In this document: in pieces, positions 50,638-58,653 of the stretch
Layout: each line of letters begins with the position of its first letter
How positions within the stretch are numbered: the first letter of the stretch is position 1
DNA from: Caulobacter segnis
Lineage (GTDB): Bacteria > Pseudomonadota > Alphaproteobacteria > Caulobacterales > Caulobacteraceae
Assembly (NCBI RefSeq): GCF_029543125.1
Contig: NZ_JARQWW010000005.1
Location: forward strand, 62,001 to 126,000
Length of the DNA stretch: 64,000 nucleotides
Direction of reading: 5' to 3'
The notes under the pieces: model-generated
Told to the model about the DNA's origin: nothing
The model's input: only the letters and a program-made list of their open reading frames with translations
Database searches by the model: none
Position numbers and translations under genes: made by a program

Positions 50638-51912
50638 TTATGGCTGTGGTTTGAGATAGCGGTCGCGCAGGGCGCGGACGCGGCTTTGCTGGGACTGCTC
50701 GCGGCCGGCGATGAACACCGCCGTCGCCGCGCTCGCCGGCTGGAACGGGTCGCCGCTCCACACGACGATGTCGGCGATCTTGCCGGGCTCGAGCGAGCCA
50801 AGCTTGTCGGCCACGCCGAAGGTGCGGGCGGTGGCCAGGGTCAGGCCCTCGATCGCCTTGTCGTAGGACAGGCCTCGAGCGACGGCGATGCCGGCGTTGT
50901 AGCGAAGGTCGCGCACGCCCCCGGCGCTGCCGCCGCCGCCCACGACCACCTCGACCCCCGCCGCCTGCAATCGGGCGGCGTTGTACAAGGTTGCGCCCAG
51001 CTGCTCGAAGCTGCCCGGCAGATTGGCCAAGGGATCGACGATGACCGGGACCTTGGCGGCGGCGATCTGGCGGGCGACCTGCCAGCCCTCCTCTGCCCCG
51101 GACAGGACGATCTTCAGCCGATACTCGGCGGCCAAACGCAGGGCCTGCTCGATGTCGGAGGCGCGCGAGACGCCGATCACCAGCCGCTGGCGGCCGTCGA
51201 GAACCGGAATGAGCGCCTCAAGATCGGCTTGCGACAGCGCCAGGCTGCGAAGCTCGCCGCGCTCATAGGCGGCGCGGTTCTTCTGGAACAGGCGCACATC
51301 CTCGAAAGCGGCGCGAAGGGCGATCAGCTCGGCGGCGCGAGAGCCCCCCGAGGCCGCCGCGCCCGCCTCGCCGATATCGAGCGACATGGCGACCTTGGGG
51401 CGCACGTCCAGGCGCGTGGCCGGATCGAGGCTGATCAGCGCCGCCTGGCCGGAAAAGAGCTGCGGCCGGCCGTCCAGGCCCGGCCCGCCCGCATGTCCGC
51501 TGACCACGGCGCGCGTGACGCCGCCCGAACGGGCCAGGGGGATGAGCAGGGACTCTGGATTGAGGGCGTACTGGATATCGAAGGCGGCGCCCAGGCCGGG
51601 GGTGCGCGTGCGATTGTCCGCCGCCCCGTCCACCGAACCGACCTCGGAGAGCCCCAGCGAGCCGTCCGCCGAGATGATCCCCGGCGTGACCACCGAGCCC
51701 TTGACGTCGATGCGGCGGGCGTCGGCGGGGATCGGGGTGCGCGCATCGCCCACCGCCTTGATGACCCCGTCCTCGAAGACGAGCACGCCGTCCTCGACGA
51801 CCCCCTTGGGGCCGACGGTGATCAGGCGGGCGTTGGTGATCGCCACAGGCTGAGCCAGAGCCGATGAAGCCAGCAGGCAGGCGCCCGCCGCGCAAAGGGC
51901 GAGAAGCCTCAT
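50638..51912 (-). CDS. Degenerate amidohydrolase-like protein, exported
   Basis: 424 residues with a signal peptide (LLASSALAQ). The amidohydrolase composite fold is clear at both ends (ITNARLITVGPKGVVEDG; LATARTFGVADKLGSLEPGKIADIVVW). However, the first metal motif HxH is replaced: VTPGIISADGSLG aligns with VTPGVIDAHSHLG of its neighbour, so both His become Asp83 and Ser85. Other His and Asp ligands are also not found. It cannot bind metals in the normal way. It begins 2 bp before the active partner's stop, so the two are made together, and the pair may form a heteromer in which this subunit binds or stabilises. Confidence 0.8.
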   Translation of the reverse strand: MRLLALCAAGACLLASSALAQPVAITNARLITVGPKGVVEDGVLVFEDGVIKAVGDARTPIPADARRIDVKGSVVTPGIISADGSLGLSEVGSVDGAADNRTRTPGLGAAFDIQYALNPESLLIPLARSGGVTRAVVSGHAGGPGLDGRPQLFSGQAALISLDPATRLDVRPKVAMSLDIGEAGAAASGGSRAAELIALRAAFEDVRLFQKNRAAYERGELRSLALSQADLEALIPVLDGRQRLVIGVSRASDIEQALRLAAEYRLKIVLSGAEEGWQVARQIAAAKVPVIVDPLANLPGSFEQLGATLYNAARLQAAGVEVVVGGGGSAGGVRDLRYNAGIAVARGLSYDKAIEGLTLATARTFGVADKLGSLEPGKIADIVVWSGDPFQPASAATAVFIAGREQSQQSRVRALRDRYLKPQP

Positions 51913-51913
51913 G

Positions 51914-53341
51914 TCAGTTCACTTCCTTGGGTTGGATCAGCTCGAAGTCGGAGCGGTGCTGCTGGGCCGGATCATCGTCGTCGTAGACCTGGGCGCCATC
52001 GATGTAGACCTTCTTGGCCACCGCATAGATGTCGAAGGGGTTATGGCTCCAAAGGACCACGTCCCCCATCTTGCCGACCTCCAGGGTGCCGGTCTGGTCG
52101 AGCACGCCCATGATCTTGGCCGGATTGGCGGTGAACCATTTGACGGCTTCGGCGTCGCTGATCTGGATGCCGGCGCGGCGGGCCGCAGCCAGGGCGATGG
52201 AGGACTCGATGTTCAGCCTCTGGATGACGGTGGCGCTGTCCGAATGGATCGCTACGCAGACGCCGGCTTGCTGAAGGATGCCGGCGTTCTCCTCGATGGC
52301 GTCGTTGCCTTCCATCTTGCCCACCAGACGGTTGGCCCAGACGGCGGCGCAGACATTGTTGGCCTTGAGCAGGTCGGCGATCTTGTAGGCCTCCACGGCG
52401 TGGTGGAAGGCGGTGACGCGGTAACCGAACTCCTTAGCCAGATCGAGGACGACGCCCATTTCGTCGGCGCGGTAGCAGTGGTTCTGCACCGAGATGTCGC
52501 CATTCAGGACGCCGGACAGGGTGTCCAGGCCCACATCGCGCTTGGGTGCGTCGCCTGTGCCTCTGCGGCCGAAGGCCTCCCAGCGCCGGGCGTAGTCTCC
52601 CGCCTCGATCCAGGTGCGTCGGGTCACCGCCAGATTGCCCATGCGGGTGGCTGGCGAGCGGCCGCGCGAGCCGTAGCGCTCCTTGGGGTTCTCACCGCAG
52701 GCCATCTTCAGACCGTAGGGCGCGCCCGGAAACTTCATGGCCTGCACGGTGGTGGCCGGAACGTTCTTGAGAGCAACGCTGCGCCCGCCAAACAGGTTGG
52801 CCGATCCGGGCAGGATCATCAGGCTGGTGACGCCGCCGGCGCGGGCGCGGTCGAAGCCTGGATCTTGCGGCCAAACCGAATGCTCCACCCAAACCTGGGG
52901 CGTGACAGGATCGACATTCTCATTGCCGTCCCGTGTGCCGTCGACGCCCGGCGACGAGAAAGCGCCGAGGTGCGAGTGGGCGTCGATCACGCCTGGCGTG
53001 ACCCAGCGTCCGGCCGCATCGACGATCTGCGCGCCCGCCGGCGGCGTCACGCCCTGGCCGACAGCGGCGATCTTGCCGCCAGACAGCACGATGGTCCCGC
53101 CGCGAATCTCCGCCCCTGTGCCGGTGAGGATGTTGGCGTTGACGATCGCCACGGGCCGCGAGGCGATGGGCTTGTAGGTGCTGGGATAGAAGTCGGCGCC
53201 GCGCGGGTCGAGGCCGGGCCGAAGCTTCAGCGCCAGCGCGGTCTCCGTCGGCGCGGGCTTGGCCGCCTGCGCCAGCGCGCCTGAGCTGGCCGCCAGGAAA
53301 AGACCGATGAGGGCGGCGCCTTTGGCAAGCCTTCTAGTCAT
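51914..53341 (-). CDS. Amidohydrolase, metal-dependent, exported
   Basis: 475 residues from ATG 53341 with a signal peptide (LFLAASSGALAQ). Metal ligands are DAHSHLG (His122, His124), VQNHCYR, TAFHHAVE and AIHSDS with the catalytic Asp. NANILTGTGAEI is the usual composite strand. Similar enzymes act on cyclic amides, dipeptides or imidazolones in the periplasm. It is coupled to the degenerate paralogue (2-bp gap), then the TonB receptor. A CTTCCGTCA element lies about 82-92 bp upstream. Confidence 0.88.
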   Translation of the reverse strand: MTRRLAKGAALIGLFLAASSGALAQAAKPAPTETALALKLRPGLDPRGADFYPSTYKPIASRPVAIVNANILTGTGAEIRGGTIVLSGGKIAAVGQGVTPPAGAQIVDAAGRWVTPGVIDAHSHLGAFSSPGVDGTRDGNENVDPVTPQVWVEHSVWPQDPGFDRARAGGVTSLMILPGSANLFGGRSVALKNVPATTVQAMKFPGAPYGLKMACGENPKERYGSRGRSPATRMGNLAVTRRTWIEAGDYARRWEAFGRRGTGDAPKRDVGLDTLSGVLNGDISVQNHCYRADEMGVVLDLAKEFGYRVTAFHHAVEAYKIADLLKANNVCAAVWANRLVGKMEGNDAIEENAGILQQAGVCVAIHSDSATVIQRLNIESSIALAAARRAGIQISDAEAVKWFTANPAKIMGVLDQTGTLEVGKMGDVVLWSHNPFDIYAVAKKVYIDGAQVYDDDDPAQQHRSDFELIQPKEVN

Positions 53342-53423
53342 CGCAAGACGGTCTCCTCTACCCCTGCTCAAGGCCGCATGGCCTGGGCTCCTGTCGCTCG
53401 GCGAAGGGCCGGCACAGGATTCT

Positions 53424-53434
53424 GTGACGGAAGG
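53424..53434 (-). promoter_or_regulatory. Recurrent CTTCCGTCA element upstream of amidohydrolase
   Basis: Minus strand CCTTCCGTCAC, 83 bp before the start at 53341. Confidence 0.4.
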
Positions 53435-53575
53435 CCTGCGGTAATCCGCATTCGGGAATCGCTAAAAATCGCCGTCGCGCTCAGCCACCGCCGATGGTGG
53501 CGTCCTCGCTGCATAAAGAGGCGCCGCCCTGCCCTCGATCGGGCGCCCGGCGTTTGACGGCGTCCTCAAACGCAG

Positions 53576-53606
53576 TCCAGCCCCGCCTGGAGGAGGCGGG
53601 GCTGGA
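53576..53606. terminator. Terminator after M14 peptidase gene
   Basis: TCCAGCCCCGCCT (53576-53588) pairs with AGGCGGGGCTGGA (53594-53606), a perfect 13-bp stem with a 5-base loop. Confidence 0.7.
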
Positions 53607-53681
53607 TCATGCGGCGTCCAGTAGGGCGGCTGGACACCGGCCGCTTGCGTTGGCGGGCGAGCCCGCCGGCGCATGCGAACC

Positions 53682-56411
53682 TTAGGGCTGGCCGGCGATG
53701 GGGCCGTACTGCAGCCCATTGAACAGGAACTTGAAGGCGGCGTGCGACTGGGCGCGCTGAGCGACCTCCGGGCCCATCAAGAACAGCTTGCCCTTGCCGA
53801 CGTCCTTTTCGACGATGGCGCCGGTGCCGCTGAGCTTTTCTTGCCCCACGGCCCAGCCGCTGCGCAGCACGTCGCCTTGCGGGTACCACGCCACGGGTTT
53901 GGCGCCTTCGGCCTTGAAGGCCGGACTGCGGTCAAAGAAGACATTGAGGCTTGGCGGCGCGCCGTAGGCCAGGGGCCGGGTGTTGTCGACCGCGACCTCG
54001 AGCAGCGAGCCTGGAATGTAGAAACTGTTTCGCGGCAATGGCTTGCCGTCGTTTCCTTCCAGGGCGCTCGCCGCCGGCGCGCCGACCATCTCGGCCAAGC
54101 GCGTCGAAGAGCCGATCGCCACCACCGATCCACCGCCCTGCAGGAACGAGGCGATTTGCGGTGCAGTCTTGTCGCGGGTGATCTGGCCAAGCCACGGACG
54201 AAACTCCGCGGGGATATCTTCCGGCTTCGGCTGGCGGCCGCCGCCCCCCTCGCCTTCTTCGCCCGAGAATAGGTTGTTGGCGAAGACCAGGACGTCGAAG
54301 TCTGCGGCGATGTTCCCGGCGTCCAGGCGCTGGGGATAGACCACCTTGTAGTCGAACTCGTACTGCTCCATCAGCCACCGCGTCCAGCCGGCCGGCATGT
54401 TGCCGCCGTAGACGTCGACGATGCCGACCCGCACCGGCTTGAGGCGCAAGGTATCGCCGGCCGGCGCCTTGGCCACCGCATAGGCGTCCAGGCCCAGCTC
54501 CCGGGCCGCCGCCTCGACGATGGCGCGACTTTGTTCGGTGGCGGGAATCCACAAGGCGCCCGGCGCCAGGTTCCGGCCGCCGGCCTTGGCGGCGGCCTTC
54601 ACCCAACGCACCTCGGCGCCGGCTTTGAGCAGCCGATTGGACAGGATGAAGCTGTCATTGGCTTCGTGGCTGACCAGATAGCCGGCGCGGCCCGAACCGA
54701 CGATGCGGCCCGGCGGCGGCGCCATCACGTCGCTCACGCGCTCGAACGGGCCTTGAGCCGACTCCAGCACGCGATCGAACTTGATCCCCATCTGCATGGC
54801 CAGGGTGTAGCCGGTGCTGTCGTAAGGCGGGATCGGCGGGCCGCCAGGATAGGCGAAGTCGTGGGGGTGATCCTGCGGCTCGAACATGTCGAGGACGTGA
54901 GGACGGTAGGCCTGGTCGGCGCGCACCACAAAGGAGCCGGCCGGATAGGTCTTGCCGCCGAGGCTGAAGGCCTTGGTCGCGCGCTCGACATCGACCCCGG
55001 TCTTCATCAGGGCGTTGAGGAACTTCACGGCGGTGGGCAGGTCGGCCTGGTCGGCGGGCAGAACATAGGCGCGCGCGTCCCGCTTGGCGGGGTCCTTGAG
55101 CACCTTGTCGTAGAGGGCCGGATCGAGCCCCTGGGTGCGGCCCGAGCCCACGAGCGGCTGGCCCTTGGCCGCCGCCTCGAGCGCCTCGATGCGCTTGGGC
55201 GTGATCGTCCAGCTGTCCTGACGGCCCCGGCGGATGGAGTTGTCGCCCATGCGCCAGATGTTCATCAGCAGGCGCTCTCGATTGCGCGAGGCGTAGTCGA
55301 GGACGGCGCGATTGAGGCTGAGCGAGTAGTCGATCGATTGGCGGAAGCGCCAGGTCTGCGGCGCCACCGGGGCCGGAAGATCGTTACGGGCGATCTGGTT
55401 GCGCGCCACCAGCGGGATGGTCATCGGGGTGGGATGGCCGGTGATCTCGGTCAGCAGACCCACGGCGTTGTGGAAGTAGGTGATCGACCGCTCCATGCCG
55501 TTGTTCCAGGTGGAGTAGGTCGCGCCGCTGCGCATGGTCGAGCCCGGCTTGTTTTCACTGACCAGGCGGCTGTGCATGGCCGATCCCACCTCGCTGAGGG
55601 TGGTCATCACCAGGGGGTCGTAGTTGTAGTTGAAGGGGTCGCGGAAGGGCGGCATGAACACCACCGTGCCGCCCGGGGCGGTCTGGTGGTGATTATAGAT
55701 CACCTGAGGATACCATTCCCGGAAGAAGATCCGGTTGACGTTGGTGGTCTCCTTCATGGCCGACATGTAGTAGTCGCGGTTGTTATCGTGACCGACGTAC
55801 TTCTGGTAGAGGCGCGGCAGGCTTCCGAACTCGCGCTTCTTTTCGTCGGCGTTGCGCATGTACCAGTTGGACACCAGCTCCATGCCGTCGGGGTTCACCT
55901 GGCCAAAGAGGATGATGACGTCATCCAAGATGCGCTTGGTCTCGGGGTCGTCCTTGCTGACCATCTCATGGACGGCGGCGATCAGCGCCTGGGGCGGCAC
56001 CACCTCGGTGGCGTGAAGCCCGCCGTCGATCCAGATCACCGCCTTGCCCTCGGCGGCCAGGGCCTTGGCCTCGGCCTCGCTCACGCCTTCAGCCTTGGCC
56101 AGCTTGCGGGCGATCTCGCGATAGCGGTCGAGCTTGGCCAGATTGGCCGGCGAGGAGACGATCGCCATGTACTCGCGACGCCCCTCCTCCGTAGCGCCGA
56201 TATCCACCAGCTTCATCCGGTCGGTCTGCTGGGCGATCGTTTTGAAGTACGATTCCAGCTGGGTGTAATTGGCCAGGAAGTAGTCGTCGCCGATGTCCTT
56301 GCCGAAGGCCTCCTTGGGCGAGGTGATCGAGGCGGCGAGCGCCGCTGGAGCGACAGAGCAATAGAGCGCCAGGGCGGCCGCCGCTCCGGTGAGTGCGCGA
56401 TTGAGTTTCAT
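53682..56411 (-). CDS. M14 zinc carboxypeptidase-family peptidase, exported
   Basis: 909 residues from ATG 56411 (GAGGA upstream) with a signal peptide (VAPAALAAS). Zinc ligands His133 and Glu136 in GGLHATEV, third His in IYNHHQTAPGG, and catalytic Glu in LLTEITGHP. The M14 domain covers ~40-370. The rest (~400-909) is a large, partly class-I glutamine-amidotransferase-like region with WLMEQYEFDYKVVYPQ and FDVLVFANN, common in bacterial large M14 proteins. It trims C-terminal residues from peptides in the periplasm. It lies 93 bp after the CIA30-amidohydrolase gene on the same strand. Confidence 0.9.
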   Translation of the reverse strand: MKLNRALTGAAAALALYCSVAPAALAASITSPKEAFGKDIGDDYFLANYTQLESYFKTIAQQTDRMKLVDIGATEEGRREYMAIVSSPANLAKLDRYREIARKLAKAEGVSEAEAKALAAEGKAVIWIDGGLHATEVVPPQALIAAVHEMVSKDDPETKRILDDVIILFGQVNPDGMELVSNWYMRNADEKKREFGSLPRLYQKYVGHDNNRDYYMSAMKETTNVNRIFFREWYPQVIYNHHQTAPGGTVVFMPPFRDPFNYNYDPLVMTTLSEVGSAMHSRLVSENKPGSTMRSGATYSTWNNGMERSITYFHNAVGLLTEITGHPTPMTIPLVARNQIARNDLPAPVAPQTWRFRQSIDYSLSLNRAVLDYASRNRERLLMNIWRMGDNSIRRGRQDSWTITPKRIEALEAAAKGQPLVGSGRTQGLDPALYDKVLKDPAKRDARAYVLPADQADLPTAVKFLNALMKTGVDVERATKAFSLGGKTYPAGSFVVRADQAYRPHVLDMFEPQDHPHDFAYPGGPPIPPYDSTGYTLAMQMGIKFDRVLESAQGPFERVSDVMAPPPGRIVGSGRAGYLVSHEANDSFILSNRLLKAGAEVRWVKAAAKAGGRNLAPGALWIPATEQSRAIVEAAARELGLDAYAVAKAPAGDTLRLKPVRVGIVDVYGGNMPAGWTRWLMEQYEFDYKVVYPQRLDAGNIAADFDVLVFANNLFSGEEGEGGGGRQPKPEDIPAEFRPWLGQITRDKTAPQIASFLQGGGSVVAIGSSTRLAEMVGAPAASALEGNDGKPLPRNSFYIPGSLLEVAVDNTRPLAYGAPPSLNVFFDRSPAFKAEGAKPVAWYPQGDVLRSGWAVGQEKLSGTGAIVEKDVGKGKLFLMGPEVAQRAQSHAAFKFLFNGLQYGPIAGQP

Positions 56412-56504
56412 CGGATGTCCTCGTCGCCGCGGCATGCGGCGGCCGGTTTGAAGGGAACCCGCGCGCCCTTCGGCGCGCGGATTTGGGCTCAGCAGGACCT
56501 GAGC

Positions 56505-58295
56505 TCAGTAGAAGGTGACGTTGTCGATCTGCAGCCAGAGCTTCTCGCCGGCCTTGCGCTCGCCGTTGAAGCCCACGTCGAGCAGATCAGCTCCGCTCCA
56601 GGGTGCGGTCGAAGGCCGGCGGCCAGGGGTGCGCGTCATGGAGGCGAAGGGCACCTCGACCGTAGTCCAGGCGGTCCCGGCCTTGATCGGCGCCTGCCAC
56701 TGGCCGGTTTGGGTGTTGACGGTGAACTCGTAGGCGCCGCCGTCGCCCTTCACATCGAAACGCACGCCCTTGTACTGCCGCGCGTCCACCGGCTCGACCG
56801 AACCACGGCTCAGCGGGAGGCGCACGCCGGCCTGCGGCTGCTCCTTGGTCGCCATGCGGGCGGTCAGCAGCAGGGCGTGATCAGCGCCGTCGCGCACGAC
56901 GACCTGGTTGATCTGGATGGTTCGGTCGTGACCGCCGTCCATGTCGTCCAGGCGCAGGGTGTCGAGGCTGGTGCGGCCAGGCGCGCCTTCAACATTATCG
57001 ATCAGCGCAGCGACCTTGATGGCCGGCATCGAGGTCTGGCCGTCGGCCACCGTGGGCTTGGCCAGAGGACCGAACACGGGGCGGCCGTCGATGAACACCT
57101 GATCGGTCTTGCGGATGTCGGTGATGTTGCTCCAGGGCGCGCCGTCGATGAGCACAAGGTCGGCGCGCTTGCCCGGTTCGATGGTCCCTCGGTCGGAGAG
57201 TTCGCCCATGACTCGGGCGCTGTTGGCGGTGCCGGCCAAAAGCGCCTGGACGGGGGTCAGCCCCGCCTCCACCAGCAGCTCCATCTCACGCAAGGTGGCG
57301 ACCCCGTGCGGCGTGCCCGGCATGCCCGCATCGGTCCCGACGGCGATCTGCACGCCGGCGTCGCTCAGGGCTTTGACGTTCTTCATGGCGTAGCCGAACT
57401 TGCGGAACGACTGCTGCACACGGGGGTCGTTGCGGTCCGGCTGGGCTTGGCCGGGCTTGACCGGCTCGTAGACCGCAAGGGTCGGCGCGTAGGTTGTGCC
57501 GTTGGCCTTCATCAGCTGAACGACTTCGTCGTCCACTTCGCGGTCCTGCAGGCTGTGAGCGATCACATCGACCTTGGCGCGAGCGGCGACCTTGCCGCGC
57601 TCGACGGTGACGGTGTGGGTCAGGACCTTCAGGTCGTTCTTGTGGGCCTCGTCGACCAGCGCCGACAGGGTCCAGTAGTCCATGCTGGTGTTGTCCGGCG
57701 CCGAGCCGTAACGCCAGCCGTCGGCGAAGGCCTTGATGGCGTCTGGCTTGTAGGGAATGAGCGCGCGGACCTCGGCGCGGGCGGCCTCGGGCGTATCCAC
57801 CCACTTGGTGGTCGACACGTCGCCCCAGTCGGCGCCGTGGCCGCCGGGCGTGCTCATCCGCGCCGTGAAGTTGACGTGGGGCGTCGTCAAGCTGCTCAGC
57901 CAACGGCGGCGCGGCTCGTAGGATTCCGGCGGCTGGTGGAAGTCGTTGACGGTGGTCACGCCGGTGGAGACGTAGGCGCGGGCGATCTGCGGCGAGATGG
58001 CCGGCGCGCCGCCAGGGGTCCAGTGGGTGTGCAGATCGAAGAAGCCCGGCAGCAAGGCCTTGCCGTCGGCCTTGATCACCGTGGCGCCGGCCGGCGCCTT
58101 CAGACCCGGGCCGACTTCGGCGATGCGGCCGTCGCGGATGATGACCGTGGCCTTGCGGGCCGCCGCCCCCGTCGCGTCGAACACCATGGCGTCGGTAATG
58201 GCCACCACGCCGCCCTTGGCGGCGGCGCTGGCCTGCCCCGCGCTCAACACGATCAACGCCGCGCCGATCAACACGCCCTTCGAACGAAGCTTCAC
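56505..58295 (-). CDS. Amidohydrolase fused to CIA30-like beta-sandwich domain, exported
   Basis: 596 residues from GTG 58295 with CAGGAGG upstream. Signal peptide (VLSAGQASAAA). The amidohydrolase part (~30-430) has FFDLHTHWTP (His89, His91), AIKAFADG with Lys, TVERGKVAARAKVDVIAHS, and GTDAGMPGTPHG with the catalytic Asp. The C-terminal ~150 residues (YKGVRFDVKGDGGAYEFTVN, then DLLDVGFNGERKAGEKLWLQIDNVTFY) match CIA30/NADH-dehydrogenase-assembly beta-sandwich folds that bind ligands or carbohydrate. The fusion may anchor the enzyme to a conjugate substrate. It is upstream of the M14 gene. Confidence 0.87.
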   Translation of the reverse strand: MKLRSKGVLIGAALIVLSAGQASAAAKGGVVAITDAMVFDATGAAARKATVIIRDGRIAEVGPGLKAPAGATVIKADGKALLPGFFDLHTHWTPGGAPAISPQIARAYVSTGVTTVNDFHQPPESYEPRRRWLSSLTTPHVNFTARMSTPGGHGADWGDVSTTKWVDTPEAARAEVRALIPYKPDAIKAFADGWRYGSAPDNTSMDYWTLSALVDEAHKNDLKVLTHTVTVERGKVAARAKVDVIAHSLQDREVDDEVVQLMKANGTTYAPTLAVYEPVKPGQAQPDRNDPRVQQSFRKFGYAMKNVKALSDAGVQIAVGTDAGMPGTPHGVATLREMELLVEAGLTPVQALLAGTANSARVMGELSDRGTIEPGKRADLVLIDGAPWSNITDIRKTDQVFIDGRPVFGPLAKPTVADGQTSMPAIKVAALIDNVEGAPGRTSLDTLRLDDMDGGHDRTIQINQVVVRDGADHALLLTARMATKEQPQAGVRLPLSRGSVEPVDARQYKGVRFDVKGDGGAYEFTVNTQTGQWQAPIKAGTAWTTVEVPFASMTRTPGRRPSTAPWSGADLLDVGFNGERKAGEKLWLQIDNVTFY

Positions 58296-58339
58296 GTCAC
58301 CCCTCCTGAAAAACCGATACGCCTTATGCGACCTTGTCT

Positions 58340-58350
58340 TGGACGGAAGC
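58340..58350 (-). promoter_or_regulatory. Recurrent GCTTCCGTC(C)AA element
   Basis: Minus strand GCTTCCGTCCAA, 45 bp before the amidohydrolase-CIA30 start; one inserted C compared with the other copies. Confidence 0.4.
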
Positions 58351-58454
58351 GCGCGCCGAACCCGCACCTGGACGCCCCTGTCGCATGGCGCACAAGGCAG
58401 GCGTTGGTTTATTGCAGGAATATTTCAGCAGCCGACAATAGCCCTGAATTGACT

Positions 58455-58481
58455 GATCGCATTACTTGGAGTGATGCGATC
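58455..58481. promoter_or_regulatory. 27-bp near-perfect palindrome
   Basis: GATCGCAT-T-ACT-TGG-AGT-G-ATGCGATC: 11 of 12 arm positions pair. Its right arm runs straight into the ATCAACAAGT operator. Likely a regulator binding site for the symporter promoter. Confidence 0.6.
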
Positions 58482-58508
58482 AACAAGTCTCTCTGATGAG
58501 CATTGACG
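58479..58508 (+). promoter_or_regulatory. Shared operator plus -35 upstream of symporter-ridA
   Basis: ATCAACAAGT...CTGATGA, then TTGACG (-35) at 58503-58508. TCAACAA (58480-58486) and GCATTGA (58500-58506) are separated by 13 bp, the same spacing as at 12689-12715. Confidence 0.6.
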
Positions 58509-58653
58509 CAAACGGGCGACCGGCGACAAACCCCGATTTGACAGGACGACAAGGCGCGCCGGATGCGGATTTCGTCTGCGCTTCCGTCCCAGAAGTCCAA
58601 GTCCGCGCGCAAGCGGCCCAACTTCGCCACGCCCAAGGGAGGACGCGCGCCGC

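Larger units (their letters stand above)
53342..53681. other. Intergenic region between M14 peptidase and amidohydrolase genes
   Basis: 340 bp without a gene. It carries the CTTCCGTCAC element (53424-53434), an inverted repeat CGTTTGA-N8-TCAAACG (53551-53572) and a strong hairpin (53576-53606), so transcription from the M14 gene is probably stopped and restarted here. Confidence 0.55.
58296..58653. other. Divergent regulatory region, amidohydrolase-CIA30 / symporter
   Basis: 358 bp without a gene. It holds a CTTCCGTCCAA element (58340-58350) for the leftward gene, and a 27-bp palindrome (58455-58481) followed by the shared operator/-35 (58479-58508) for the rightward symporter gene. Confidence 0.6.

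Noticed and set aside
54531..58496. A 1,321-codon open frame on the plus strand across the M14 and amidohydrolase genes
   Set aside because: It is antisense to two well-supported genes, and its product is Gly/His/Arg-rich low-complexity sequence as expected from high-GC antisense frames.
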